64,000 nt of DNA from Leptospira ryugenii (lineage in GTDB: Bacteria > Spirochaetota > Leptospiria > Leptospirales > Leptospiraceae). Below are positions 7,792 to 16,949 of the stretch, one piece after another. The stretch lies in assembly GCF_003114855.1 (NCBI RefSeq), contig NZ_BFBB01000001.1, forward strand, positions 62,001 through 126,000, in the 5' to 3' direction. The position numbers and the translations under genes were made by a program. Position 1 is the first letter of the stretch, and each line of letters opens with the position of its first letter. The notes under the pieces are model-generated. The model saw only the letters and a list, made by a program, of their open reading frames with translations, ran no database searches and was not told where the DNA came from.

Positions 7792-9246
7792 TTATTTTGG
7801 TTTGGCTCCGATTTTGGAAAAGAGTGAAAGGAGGGCGATAAGGAAGTAAATCAATCCCACAAAGAGCAAAATGCCGACAGGGATGATTGTTGTGAATGGC
7901 AATTTCCAGAATTGGGTCAAGAGAAATACGAGAACGATGGCACTGAAGAGAACAATTGGAATGCAAAGACTAGGTAAGTTAGGTGCAAGTTTCCACTTTG
8001 CAAAGAAAAATAGGGCAATGCTTGGGCCTAAGGTATAGGAAAAAATAGTGAGACCCATTTCTAAAACACCTTTTTCATTTCCTTCACCCAAAGAGAAAGG
8101 GAACAAAGAAGATAAGAAAAGGATGACCCCAAACAAAACACTCAAAGACTTTGGACTGAGGTAACGATCCAGTTTCCAATCTCTTGCCCAGGTGAGAGAC
8201 AATGAGTTGATCGTAGAGGAGAGAGTCGACATAGCACTTGCGAAGATAGCAGAAAGAAGCAGTCCTAAAAATGGGGATGGTATCTTTTCGATGATGAAGT
8301 AACTGAAGGCTTTGTCAGGAGCTATGTTTCTATTTTGGAAATACAGATAGAGTAGGATTCCAATACTTAAAAATAAAACAAACTGTAAAAATACAAAAAC
8401 TCCGCTCAATACCAAAACTCGCCTAGCAACAGAAAGTTGTTTGCTTGCGATCACTCTCTGAACCAACATCAAATCGGTCCCATGGGAGCCGATCGAAATA
8501 AAAGCTCCACCCAGGATCGCGAAAAGAAAGTAGTAGGCGAGGTCACCTTCTTGGAAAGAAAGATGGAAGATTGTGAGTTTATTTGAGATTTGAGCCCAGG
8601 TGCCCTCATCAAATACCACCAAACCAGACAAAAGGAAAAGGGCATACAATCCGCCGATAAGATAGATGATCAACTGCAATGAATCTGTAAAGACAATAGC
8701 TTTAAAGCCACCTAGTACAGAATAAATGATAGTCACGATGCTTATGATAGCTAAGGAAAAAATGCCAATTTGTATATCGCTATATTGAAATCCAAAGGAT
8801 TTTTGGAGTAAAAAGGCAACCGGAAGCGAAGTTACATACAGACGAATCCCATCACCTAAAATTCGGGAGACGGTGAAGACAAGAGACATGGACCTTTCTG
8901 CGTAGGGGCCATATGTTTCTCCTAAATACTCATAGATTGAGATTCTTTCTCCTTCAAAATAGGAAGGTAGAAGGAAATAGGCGACTATGGTTCTTCCTAA
9001 AATATAACCGATCGCTAATTGTAAAAAAGATAAATCAGACTTAAAAGATACACTTGGTACAGATAAAAATGTTAAACTAGATGTTTCTGTGGCAACTAGT
9101 GAGAAGAGTAGCCATACCCAATGGATTTCTTTTTTACCAAGATAAAAGTCCTCCTCACTTGTCTTTTTTTTTGAAAAGTAAAGTCCTAGTGCAAAGACAG
9201 AAAGGAAGTAAACGATTATGATGACAAGATCAAGTAGCAAATTCAT
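7792..9246 (-). CDS. Sodium:solute symporter (SSS) family transporter
   Basis: A polytopic membrane protein of 484 residues with about 13 hydrophobic segments, matching the SSS family (PutP/PanF/SGLT) in length and layout. Seen: an N-terminal outer helix followed by SKKKTSEEDFYLGKKEIHW, then SLVATETSSLTFLSVP in the first core helix, the position of the Na+ site and the partly unwound helix, then YEYLGETYGPYAE and LGGFKAIVFTDSLQ, both common in the family. The solute cannot be predicted. It follows the CBS-domain gene by 21 bases, so the two probably form an operon; the leuA leader promoter begins right after its stop codon. Confidence 0.85.
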   Translation of the reverse strand: MNLLLDLVIIIVYFLSVFALGLYFSKKKTSEEDFYLGKKEIHWVWLLFSLVATETSSLTFLSVPSVSFKSDLSFLQLAIGYILGRTIVAYFLLPSYFEGERISIYEYLGETYGPYAERSMSLVFTVSRILGDGIRLYVTSLPVAFLLQKSFGFQYSDIQIGIFSLAIISIVTIIYSVLGGFKAIVFTDSLQLIIYLIGGLYALFLLSGLVVFDEGTWAQISNKLTIFHLSFQEGDLAYYFLFAILGGAFISIGSHGTDLMLVQRVIASKQLSVARRVLVLSGVFVFLQFVLFLSIGILLYLYFQNRNIAPDKAFSYFIIEKIPSPFLGLLLSAIFASAMSTLSSTINSLSLTWARDWKLDRYLSPKSLSVLFGVILFLSSLFPFSLGEGNEKGVLEMGLTIFSYTLGPSIALFFFAKWKLAPNLPSLCIPIVLFSAIVLVFLLTQFWKLPFTTIIPVGILLFVGLIYFLIALLSLFSKIGAKPK

Positions 9247-9267
9247 AATAGTGTGAGAGCAAAGATA

Positions 9268-9858
9268 CTAAACGACTAAAATAAAACCAGGAAATTTTAC
9301 CATCGCTCGGATGAAATCACTTCTAGTAATGATGCCTTCTAATTGGCCTTTTTCATCCACAATCGGTAGTGATCCAATGTGTTCCTCTAACATAACTTTT
9401 GCGGCAAATCTGATTTCCGTATTTCTTCTTGCTGTGAGAATCTTTTTTTGAGTCCATTGGTTCCAATCCATTTTTTTTCCCTCATCTAAGAGGCTATACT
9501 TCAAAAAATCGCGATCGGAAACGATACCAACTAAGCTTTTCTTTTCATCGACAATGGGAATGTGTCGGAATCGTTTTTCCAAAAAGGCATCCTTCAGTTC
9601 TTGGAAACTCGCAGATTGGCTCAAGCAAAAGACGGGCTGTGACATGAGTTGGTGGGCAAAGACAAGTTCTGTTTTGTGGCTTTCTTCCTTTCGCTCGTAA
9701 TCGCTCGGCTTTCCCGAAAACAGGGCTGGCCTTGCTCCTGTCTCCGCCCCAGGGACTTCCGATGGGATGGCGGCCATTCTAGGGAGAGAGCGGACCATTT
9801 CCCTAGCTACTTCGGGGAGGCGGGGCCGGAGTTCTCCATTTTGAATCCAAAAAAACAC
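9268..9858 (-). CDS. Tandem CBS-domain protein
   Basis: A 196-residue protein with an uncharacterised N-terminal 65 residues and two CBS domains (about 70-125 and 135-190), shown by repeated RHIPIVDEKKSLVGIVSDRDFL and GSLPIVDEKGQLEGIITRSDF. CBS pairs bind adenine nucleotides and usually regulate an enzyme or transporter. Here the downstream symporter gene is the obvious candidate partner, but this rests on adjacency only. Start is GTG 9858 with AAAGGTGG eight bases upstream. Divergent from fadD. Confidence 0.85.
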   Translation of the reverse strand: MFFWIQNGELRPRLPEVAREMVRSLPRMAAIPSEVPGAETGARPALFSGKPSDYERKEESHKTELVFAHQLMSQPVFCLSQSASFQELKDAFLEKRFRHIPIVDEKKSLVGIVSDRDFLKYSLLDEGKKMDWNQWTQKKILTARRNTEIRFAAKVMLEEHIGSLPIVDEKGQLEGIITRSDFIRAMVKFPGFILVV

Positions 9859-9965
9859 TTAATTGTCCACCTTTTCATGAAATCGTACTAATTTTTACAA
9901 AAAAACTTGCAAAAAACGAACAGTGGTTTTTTATCCACCGAGGGCCTTTGCCCCCAGGATTTTCC

Positions 9966-11861
9966 ATGAACGAAACACCCACTGTATTGTACCACCTCCT
10001 TGAACAGGTAGCAAGCCGCTTTCCTGAAAAGATCAGCTTCCGCAGACGTGATAAACAAGGCCAGTTCCCAGGGATATCCTTCCAAAATCTTTTGGAAAAG
10101 GTGGATGCCTTAGTGGCCGGTTGGCACTCGATAGGTCTCCAAATAGGTGACCGCGTGGGCTATTTTTGTGATGCCTCTCCCCATTGGCTCTGCATGGACT
10201 TAAGTATCCTCTCCGCAGGCGCTGTCGTAGTACCAAGAGGCACTGATATAGTGGAAGAAGAGATCATTTATATCCTCAACCATTCGGAAGCGAGGTTTGT
10301 GGTGGTACAAAAAGAATCGGACAGATTGAGGATCCAAAAGCTAAAGGACCGTCTACCCAACCTAGATCAAATCTTTGTCTTGGAAGCAGATAATGGTGAA
10401 TGGAAGGAGGGTGATTTTTCTGTTAGCTCTCTCTATACCAAAGGGAAGTCTCTTCTTTCCGAACAGCCAAGTTTTGTTAAAGAACATCTTCTTAAGGTAA
10501 AGGCAGATGATCTGGCAACATTGATTTACACTTCTGGCACAACGGGAAACCCAAAGGGAGTAATGTTGAGCCAAAAGGGTTGGATCACCGCGATCAGAAA
10601 CACCATACATCGATTAGGCCTACGAGAGGATGATACGGCTGTTAGTTTACTTCCACCATGGCATGCCTTTGAACGTGCTGTGGAATATGCCACTCTTTCT
10701 CTCGGTAACGAGTTTCTTGTCTCGTATATGCCTTGTTTGAAAGAAGACCTCCGAGAATTTAAACCCTCTATCTTCCCATCTGTTCCGCGCATTTGGGAAT
10801 CAGTTTACAATGGGATTATGGCAAAAGTAGCAAAGGAGGGTGGTTTGAAAGAATCTTTATTTCTTTTCTTTCTCTCTGTTGGTAAAAAATGGGCAAAGCA
10901 CTTAGCTGTTGTTAAAGGCTATGACTTCCAAATTCTAAAACCAAATTTCTTTTCTGCATTTTTCAAAAAAACCATCTCCCTCTTTCATTTGTTTTATCTT
11001 TCTCCATTTAAACTGCTTTCCTTGAAAATATTTTCGCCTATCCACCAGGCACTTGGAGGAAGAATCCGTGTTTGCATTTCCGCAGGTTCTGCACTACCAA
11101 GTGTGGTAGACGGCTTTCTTTCGGCGATTGGAATGAAGGTATTGGAAGGGTATGGTATGACAGAAACTTCTGCTGTTGTTTCCATTCGCTCCAATGATAA
11201 ACCTACTGGAGGGACGGTGGGAGTTCCCATCGGTGGTTATCAAATCCGCCTAAAAGATGATAAAGGTAACATTCTCACTGCGCCTGGAGAAAAGGGAACA
11301 CTTTGGATTAAATCCGATCAAATTTTAAAAGGGTACTATAAAAGACCTGAACTCAATCAGGTCGTCTTTGACTCGGAAGGTTTTTTTGATACAGGTGATT
11401 TAATGATGCTCTCTTATCGAAATGAACTCATCTTTGCAGGTCGATCAAAAGATACCATTGCATTGATTGGAGGGGAAAATATAGAACCAGTCCCAATTGA
11501 AGATAAGTTGCTTACCTCACCTTATATTGATCAGGTGATGGTTGTGGGTCACGATAAAAAAACTTTAGGTGCCTTAATTGTTCCGCATTTTGAAACCATT
11601 GACCAGAAATATCCGAATCATTCTGGTAAATATAAAGAATGGAATGAAGTGAAAGAAATTCGTGATCTTTTTAAAAGCGAAATTTCTCGGATCATTTCCA
11701 AAGAAAATGGCTTCAAGAGTTTTGAAGTCATTCCGATTAACCAGTTTTATTTGGTGCCTCGCCAATTTGACCCAGACAAGGAAATGACTCGTACTTTAAA
11801 AATGAAACGAAATGTCATTTCAGAAACATTTAAAAATGAGATCGAAGGGTTATTTCAATGA
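9966..11861 (+). CDS. fadD: Long-chain acyl-CoA synthetase (AMP-forming)
   Basis: Activates fatty acids to acyl-CoA with ATP, the entry step of beta-oxidation. The 631 residues fit the long-chain synthetase subfamily. Seen: the P-loop-like TLIYTSGTTGNPKGVMLS (about residues 178-195), PPWHAFER, the adenylate motif GYGMTETSAVVS, FDTGDL, and the hinge-plus-lysine region toward the C-terminus. Start ATG 9966 has CAGGAT before it; a TTG 18 bases upstream is in frame but lacks a site. It heads an operon in which the next gene overlaps as ATGA. The exact chain-length preference cannot be read, so the symbol is by family only. Confidence 0.87.
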   Translation: MNETPTVLYHLLEQVASRFPEKISFRRRDKQGQFPGISFQNLLEKVDALVAGWHSIGLQIGDRVGYFCDASPHWLCMDLSILSAGAVVVPRGTDIVEEEIIYILNHSEARFVVVQKESDRLRIQKLKDRLPNLDQIFVLEADNGEWKEGDFSVSSLYTKGKSLLSEQPSFVKEHLLKVKADDLATLIYTSGTTGNPKGVMLSQKGWITAIRNTIHRLGLREDDTAVSLLPPWHAFERAVEYATLSLGNEFLVSYMPCLKEDLREFKPSIFPSVPRIWESVYNGIMAKVAKEGGLKESLFLFFLSVGKKWAKHLAVVKGYDFQILKPNFFSAFFKKTISLFHLFYLSPFKLLSLKIFSPIHQALGGRIRVCISAGSALPSVVDGFLSAIGMKVLEGYGMTETSAVVSIRSNDKPTGGTVGVPIGGYQIRLKDDKGNILTAPGEKGTLWIKSDQILKGYYKRPELNQVVFDSEGFFDTGDLMMLSYRNELIFAGRSKDTIALIGGENIEPVPIEDKLLTSPYIDQVMVVGHDKKTLGALIVPHFETIDQKYPNHSGKYKEWNEVKEIRDLFKSEISRIISKENGFKSFEVIPINQFYLVPRQFDPDKEMTRTLKMKRNVISETFKNEIEGLFQ

Positions 11862-13432
11862 GAAATAAAAAATTAAATCCATATTTATCCGAAGAGGAAA
11901 GTGACTTCTTCGATACAGTTTTTCATTTTTCACAGGAAAAGGTTTTACCTTCTGCAGAAGAGAGAGATGAAAAGGAGATTTGGTCCTCGGAACTTTGGAC
12001 TGAATTTAGCAAAGCGGGACTGACCGGATTGTCCATTCCCACCGAATATGGTGGGCAGGGAGCAAGCTGTTTGCAATGTTCGCACGCGACAGATGCATTT
12101 GCGGCTGGCTGTTTGGATGGGGGCATGGGTTTATCTTGGGCCGCACATATGATCATTGGAGCAATGCCCATCGTATTTCAAGGAAGCGAAGAACAAAAAC
12201 AGAAATACCTACCAAAAATTGCCACAGGCGAATGGATCGCAGGTTTTGCGTTAAGTGAACCAGCCTCCGGTTCAGACGCAGCCTCCCTATTAACAAAGGC
12301 AGAAGAGACAGAGAAAGGTTGGAAGTTGAATGGGTCCAAAATGTTCATTACCAATGGTCCTGTAGGTCATGTCTTTGTCACAATGGCAAGGACTTCCGAG
12401 AAAGGAAGAGGTCCTTTGGGGATCAGCGCATTTCTAGTGGAAAAAGAAAGACCAGGCTTTCGTGTGAGTAAGGTTCTAAAGAAATTGGGTCACCATACGT
12501 CTATGACCGCCGAGCTTTCGTTTGATGATATGATCCTTCCCAAAGAAAATCTTCTTGGTCCACTCAATTCAGGTTTTTTAAGAATTGGCAAAGAAACATT
12601 AGAATGGGAACGAACCGTTTTTGTGGCAGGATTGTCTGGCGCCATGGAATTTTGTTTTCGATCGGGTCTGAAATATGCCAAAGAAAGAGTTCAGTTTGGA
12701 AAATCAATATCCACTTTTTATGCAATGAAAGATATCCTAACACGAAATTGGGTCTACATCCAAGCTGCCCGTAGACTTATCTATTGGGTTGCCCAAAGAA
12801 AGGATGCTGGCATACCATCACCTCTGGAAAGTTCACTCGGGAAACTAATCTCCTCTGAGATCTCTGAAGATGTAGCAAAAGACACAGTACAGTTATTAGG
12901 TGGCTATGGCTATATGAAGGAGTATGCTGTTGAGAGGTTCTATCGAGATGTAAAGTTAGGAACAATAGGAGGTGGGACAAGCGAAATCCAAAGATCAATC
13001 ATTGCCTCTTTATATCCAGGAAAAACTAAATTTATGGTGGAATTTGAAAAGATCAAAGAAGTGAAGTCTTCAGCAGATGAGATCCAGAACATTCTGTATG
13101 ATATTTTGATCGCTATGGATTCGGTTTCTGCACGTAAGAAAATGCAATCATTGGAATTTGCTTTCGCTGATGCACTTTCCTTATTTGTGATTTTATCCCT
13201 CTCAGAAAAAGACCTACACACGGAACATTCCATGTATCCAAAGGCAGAAAAGTTAGCTGATAGAACCTTGTTGACATATTATTTAACAGGAAAATACTTA
13301 TCTTCGCTTTCTCGATTGTCTGAATACGTAGGCTCTGAACTAGATTCACTTTGGCAAACATTTGGGAAAATATCCAAACAGATTGAGAATATTGTAAATG
13401 AAAGGTTTGATACTTTGCAAGAGTTGGTTTAA
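11858..13432 (+). CDS. Acyl-CoA dehydrogenase with C-terminal extension
   Basis: FAD enzyme that introduces the alpha-beta double bond into acyl-CoA and passes electrons to ETF, whose genes etfBA lie at 32-34 kb. Seen: GLSIPTEYGGQG, GFALSEPASGSDAAS, GSKMFITNG, LGGYGYMKEYAVERFYRDVKLGTIGGGTSEIQ. The usual catalytic Glu of the Y-E-G-T motif is Gly here (GGGT), while LEWERT on the preceding helix offers the alternative Glu used by isovaleryl- and long-chain enzymes. At 524 residues it has about 130 more than the basic family, as in very-long-chain types with an extra C-terminal domain. Its ATG overlaps the fadD stop (ATGA). Confidence 0.87.
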   Translation: MRNKKLNPYLSEEESDFFDTVFHFSQEKVLPSAEERDEKEIWSSELWTEFSKAGLTGLSIPTEYGGQGASCLQCSHATDAFAAGCLDGGMGLSWAAHMIIGAMPIVFQGSEEQKQKYLPKIATGEWIAGFALSEPASGSDAASLLTKAEETEKGWKLNGSKMFITNGPVGHVFVTMARTSEKGRGPLGISAFLVEKERPGFRVSKVLKKLGHHTSMTAELSFDDMILPKENLLGPLNSGFLRIGKETLEWERTVFVAGLSGAMEFCFRSGLKYAKERVQFGKSISTFYAMKDILTRNWVYIQAARRLIYWVAQRKDAGIPSPLESSLGKLISSEISEDVAKDTVQLLGGYGYMKEYAVERFYRDVKLGTIGGGTSEIQRSIIASLYPGKTKFMVEFEKIKEVKSSADEIQNILYDILIAMDSVSARKKMQSLEFAFADALSLFVILSLSEKDLHTEHSMYPKAEKLADRTLLTYYLTGKYLSSLSRLSEYVGSELDSLWQTFGKISKQIENIVNERFDTLQELV

Positions 13433-14668
13433 GTGAAAGCTGCACTCCGAGTTGCATTTATATACTTTGTGCTTGGAGTGCTTTGGATTTATTTTTCCGA
13501 CATATTAATTTCACAACGGAACCAGACCATTGTAGATATCGAAATTGCCCAGTCCTATAAAGGCTGGTTTTTTGTTGGTTTGTCTTCTATCCTCATTTAT
13601 CTACTTCTACTTCGAGAATTTAAACTCCAAAAGCAGACAGTCCAAGAGAAGAACAGTTTGGACATGTTGTACCAAAAGATTCTTACAGAGATTCAAGACT
13701 CCGTTCTGATCTTCAACATCAAAACAGGGAAGATAGAGATGGTGAGCAAACAATCTGAAACATTTTTTGAATTGAGTAGCGAAGAAATCCGAAACCATCC
13801 AGAAAGGTTGATTGAGCGCTTACATCCTGAAGATAGAGAGATGGTAGCGAGGATCTGGCTCAATCGATTGAGAGAAAGATTTTTAGACCTTCGTTATCGC
13901 CTGCTCTTCCCCGATGGAAGGATAAAGTATGCATCTGAGAACCGATTGTATTTTTATGATGAATCTTCCCAGGTAGGCAGAGCCATAGGGATAACAAGTG
14001 ATATTAGTACATATGTGAAAAAACAAAATTTACTCGAGTCTTCCTTAAAAGAAAATGAAACTTTACTCACAGAAGTGCACCATCGAGTCAAAAATAATTT
14101 AGCAGTTATTATCTCCTTTTTACAAATACAAGCTTTCACTGCATCCAAAGAGAGCTCCCATATACTTGAACAAAGCATAGTCCGAATCAAAGCCATTGCC
14201 CTTGTACATGAGAAATTGTACGGTTCCAAAAATTTAGCAAATCTAAATACAGAAGACTATATAGAAAGTTTAGTTGAGAATATAAAACTTATGTATATGC
14301 GTTCAAATATTTTAATAGAATTAGATATCGATCCAAATCAATTGAACGTAAGTATGGCCGTCCCGATGGGCCTAATGCTGACAGAAATGCTAACAAATTC
14401 ATTTCGGCATGCGTTCCAAGACCAAGAACATGCTGAAATCAAAATCAAAGTCAAATTTGTACAAGAAGGAAAAATATTATTCTTCTATAGTGACAATGGC
14501 ATCGGAATTCCAGAAGGTGTTGATCTACAAAAGGCAGAAAGTATTGGTTTGTCCGTTATTTTTTCTCTTTGTAGTCAAATGTCTGGCAGGATCATTGAAA
14601 TCAAAACAGCACCAGGACAAGGTGTATCCTACAACTTTGAGTTTAGATCCAAGGAGAAGAAAACATAA
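13433..14668 (+). CDS. Membrane histidine kinase, PAS + HisKA_2 + HATPase
   Basis: A 411-residue sensor kinase. Two N-terminal membrane helices (ALRVAFIYFVLGVLWIYF and GWFFVGLSSILIYLLLL) flank a short periplasmic loop. A PAS domain follows (about 75-195, with the SEEIRNHPERLIERLHPEDR fold signature), then TEVHHRVKNNLAVIISFLQIQ, the phospho-acceptor box of the HisKA_2/HWE-like class, and an ATPase domain with LTEMLTNSFRHAF and SDNGIGIPEG. Start is GTG 13433, directly after the TAA of the dehydrogenase; its stop overlaps the next start as TAATG. It therefore sits inside a fatty-acid operon, with no response regulator in the neighbourhood, and may sense a lipid-related state. Confidence 0.87.
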   Translation: MKAALRVAFIYFVLGVLWIYFSDILISQRNQTIVDIEIAQSYKGWFFVGLSSILIYLLLLREFKLQKQTVQEKNSLDMLYQKILTEIQDSVLIFNIKTGKIEMVSKQSETFFELSSEEIRNHPERLIERLHPEDREMVARIWLNRLRERFLDLRYRLLFPDGRIKYASENRLYFYDESSQVGRAIGITSDISTYVKKQNLLESSLKENETLLTEVHHRVKNNLAVIISFLQIQAFTASKESSHILEQSIVRIKAIALVHEKLYGSKNLANLNTEDYIESLVENIKLMYMRSNILIELDIDPNQLNVSMAVPMGLMLTEMLTNSFRHAFQDQEHAEIKIKVKFVQEGKILFFYSDNGIGIPEGVDLQKAESIGLSVIFSLCSQMSGRIIEIKTAPGQGVSYNFEFRSKEKKT

Positions 14669-15090
14669 TGTATGTGAAAGGAAAAACATATACTGAGATC
14701 CAAATAGGCGAGACTGCTTCGTTTACAAAAACTATTTCCGAAACAGACGTTTACTTATTCGCAGGTATTAGTGGAGATTTTAATCCATTGCATATGGATG
14801 AAGAATATGCAAAAACAACTCCCTTCCAAACAAGGATTGCACATGGAGGGCTTGCGGCCTCTCTCTTAGCGCCGGTTTTGGGAATGAAGTTACCTGGACT
14901 CGGCACATTAGCTTTAGAGACAACAACCAAGTTTAGAAAACCAGTTTATATGGGAGATACAATTACATGTGCAGTCGAAGTTGTAGAAAAAGTTGATAAG
15001 ATTAAAGCTGTCAGAATGAAAGTGGTCTGGACCAACCAAAAAAAGGAAATCGTTTGTAAAGGTGAGACTTTGGTTATTCCTCCTGGTTGA
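14668..15090 (+). CDS. MaoC-like (R)-specific enoyl-CoA hydratase
   Basis: A hot-dog fold protein of 140 residues. Hydrates enoyl-CoA to (R)-3-hydroxyacyl-CoA, linking beta-oxidation with fatty-acid or polyhydroxyalkanoate synthesis. Seen: FAGISGDFNPLHMDEEYA with the catalytic Asp and His of the MaoC motif, then RIAHGGLAASLL and the strand-rich C-terminus. The length is that of PhaJ/MaoC single-domain forms. Its ATG is inside the stop of the kinase gene (TAATG). Last gene of the fadD operon; its end overlaps the convergent DUF1292-like gene by 17 bases. Confidence 0.85.
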   Translation: MYVKGKTYTEIQIGETASFTKTISETDVYLFAGISGDFNPLHMDEEYAKTTPFQTRIAHGGLAASLLAPVLGMKLPGLGTLALETTTKFRKPVYMGDTITCAVEVVEKVDKIKAVRMKVVWTNQKKEIVCKGETLVIPPG

Positions 15091-15439
15091 GAAACTCACC
15101 TAACATTCCGATTTCGGCTTCTACAAATTCTGCTACTTCTTCCAATTCTTCTGGGTCTAGTATTTCTTCTAGGATCTCTTCACCGTTTGTGTCATTGCCT
15201 ATTCTAAGGACGATATATCCAGGTACATCTGACTCAGGGTCGTCCAATTCCACATTGACTAAATGGTATTCAGATTCACTCGTAGGGATAAACACAAGGT
15301 ACTCTGAACCAGAGAGGGTAAAGGAATAAAAAACTTCCCAGAGGTAGGTATTTCCTTCTTCATCTACCAGGTCTATTTCTTCCGAGCTATGGCTTGGTAA
15401 AAAATCATCGCCTTGGATGCCTAAATCCTTTAAGTCCAT
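15074..15439 (-). CDS. Acidic DUF1292-like protein
   Basis: 121 residues, very rich in Asp and Glu, with no Cys or signal peptide. The pattern EEIDLVDEEGNTYLWEVFYSFTL-type start, a central GSEYLVFIP and an acidic EEILDPEELEEVAEFVE tail resembles DUF1292 (YrzB-like) proteins, whose function is unknown. Its ATG overlaps the stop of the HNH gene as TAATG, so the two are co-translated. The 3' end overlaps the maoC-like gene on the opposite strand. Confidence 0.7.
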   Translation of the reverse strand: MDLKDLGIQGDDFLPSHSSEEIDLVDEEGNTYLWEVFYSFTLSGSEYLVFIPTSESEYHLVNVELDDPESDVPGYIVLRIGNDTNGEEILEEILDPEELEEVAEFVEAEIGMLGEFLNQEE

Positions 15440-15735
15440 TATTGGAAGAAATCCTTTTCAAATGGAAGACTATGTTTCTTTTTAAAATTACAGTCTTTGC
15501 AGCTGGGTACCAAGTTTGATTTAATGGAAAGTCCACCTCGAATAAGAGGGATTAGGTGATCCATTGTTAAATCTTCTACCTTGAATTTATTACCACAGTA
15601 ATGACAAATCCCTGAGGAGCGCTTCTTTTTCCACCAAGCAGATTGTTTGAGTTCTTTTGCTTTTTTTCTTTCCCTAGCAATCTCTTCATCCGAAACCATA
15701 GAAAAGAATGTTTCTTGTTTTTCCTGGGGTTCCAT
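15439..15735 (-). CDS. Small HNH endonuclease-like protein
   Basis: About 98 residues, basic. Seen: CHYCGNKF, then MDHLIPLIRGG with the HNH His, SNLVPSCKDCNFKK with Asn and a second CxxC. This is a complete zinc-bound HNH nuclease core with little else. Start choice is weak: ATG 15735 is used here, but TTG 15771 and ATG 15699 are in frame and none has a clear ribosome site. It is paired with the acidic downstream protein. Functions of such minimal HNH proteins include DNA nicking and repair; nothing in the window decides this. Confidence 0.72.
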   Translation of the reverse strand: MEPQEKQETFFSMVSDEEIARERKKAKELKQSAWWKKKRSSGICHYCGNKFKVEDLTMDHLIPLIRGGLSIKSNLVPSCKDCNFKKKHSLPFEKDFFQ

Positions 15736-15824
15736 ACTTACTAGCCAGACATTCAAATTAGCATCTGTCAAGAAAAGAAAAAGAATCGACTTTTACTTAA
15801 GATGTACTTACACTCCCAGTAGGG

Positions 15825-16943
15825 ATGGGAAGATTATTTTATTTAGACAATTTGCGTTCCTTCGCATTGATCTTGGGTATTTTTTTCCATGCAGCGATTG
15901 TGTATGCTCCTCACATTCATTATGCGATCCAAAATCCAGATAGATTAGAATTCTTCGCCTATTTTTGTTTTTGGGTCCATAGCTTTCGTATGCCTTTATT
16001 TTTCATCATTTCTGGCTTTTTTTCGGCACTTGTTTGGGAAAAAAAAGGTTCCTTGTCCTATTTGAAAGGTCGCATACAGAGGATCATGATTCCGGCTCTG
16101 TTTGGACTTCTTTTCTTTGCTCCAGTCCAGTATTATTTGATGCTAAAGATCAAACAGGAAAATCTTGGTTTCGTTTCTTTTTTACATTACTTCTTTACCT
16201 TTGAAGACTTTGCCCAATCCCACATATGGTTTTTGGTTGATCTGGTTCTATTCAGTATGATGTTCTTTTTTTTTCCAAAACAATGGCTTAAACGAGGTAT
16301 GGACTTTTTTCCAAGTTCTTTGTCCCTTCAAATTTTTTATTTTTGTTTGTTTAGTTTCAGTATGGTTTTGATCGGGCATTCTTTTTTCCCTTCTGGCGAT
16401 GAGGTTTTAGGTATCGGAAAACTTACCCTTGTTTACCAAAGTAGTTTTTTTTGGATTGGTATCGCTTCTTACCACACCAAGAATACTATATTCCAAATAC
16501 GGAATGTATCAAACATTAGCCTTTTGGTTTTATTCTTTGTCTGCATGTTCAGCTTTGTTTTGTTTTATGAAATTGAAATCATCGATGAGCTCTGGATGCC
16601 ATTTTATTATGGGCGTCATTGGATCCGTGCCCTCCACCTTTTCCTATGGTGCTTGTCTCCCTTGGTCTGGACTTTATTTTTTGTATTTCTTTTCCAAAAA
16701 TGGTTCCATTTTGAAAACAGGTTCACGAAATATTTAATCGACTCAAGCCTACCAATCTATCTCATCCACCACCCCCTATCCTTATTTTATGCCTATTGCA
16801 TTCGTACAGAGGTCATGGGAGTCACAGAAAAGTTTTTCTTACATGTAGGATTTGTTTTAAGTCTCAGCTTTCTTGCCTACGATGTATGGATCCAAAATTC
16901 AAAACTTTTATCTTGGTGTTTTGGAGTTCGCAAAAACTCCTAA
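15825..16943 (+). CDS. OpgC-like membrane acyltransferase (acyltransferase family 3)
   Basis: A 372-residue membrane protein with about 10 helices. Seen: FYLDNLRSFALILGIFFHAAIVYAPH, with the conserved Arg and His of acyltransferase-3 proteins, VHSFRMPLFFIISGFFS, and LPIYLIHHPLSLF near the end. These three segments line up closely with E. coli OpgC/MdoC (YFLDSIRA..., IHSFRMQVFFVISGYFS, FIYLVHHPLTLF), which adds succinyl groups to periplasmic glucans. Together with opgGH about 11 kb away this supports a glucan-decorating role, but related proteins modify other sugars, so no symbol is assigned. The ATG at 15825 is preceded by AGTAGGG, unusually close. Confidence 0.78.
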   Translation: MGRLFYLDNLRSFALILGIFFHAAIVYAPHIHYAIQNPDRLEFFAYFCFWVHSFRMPLFFIISGFFSALVWEKKGSLSYLKGRIQRIMIPALFGLLFFAPVQYYLMLKIKQENLGFVSFLHYFFTFEDFAQSHIWFLVDLVLFSMMFFFFPKQWLKRGMDFFPSSLSLQIFYFCLFSFSMVLIGHSFFPSGDEVLGIGKLTLVYQSSFFWIGIASYHTKNTIFQIRNVSNISLLVLFFVCMFSFVLFYEIEIIDELWMPFYYGRHWIRALHLFLWCLSPLVWTLFFVFLFQKWFHFENRFTKYLIDSSLPIYLIHHPLSLFYAYCIRTEVMGVTEKFFLHVGFVLSLSFLAYDVWIQNSKLLSWCFGVRKNS

Positions 16944-16949
16944 TTGTGT

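Noticed and set aside
15763..15771. TTGACA at the TTG start of the HNH gene as a promoter
   Set aside because: No acceptable -10 follows at 16-18 bases, and the position overlaps a possible coding start; left undecided.
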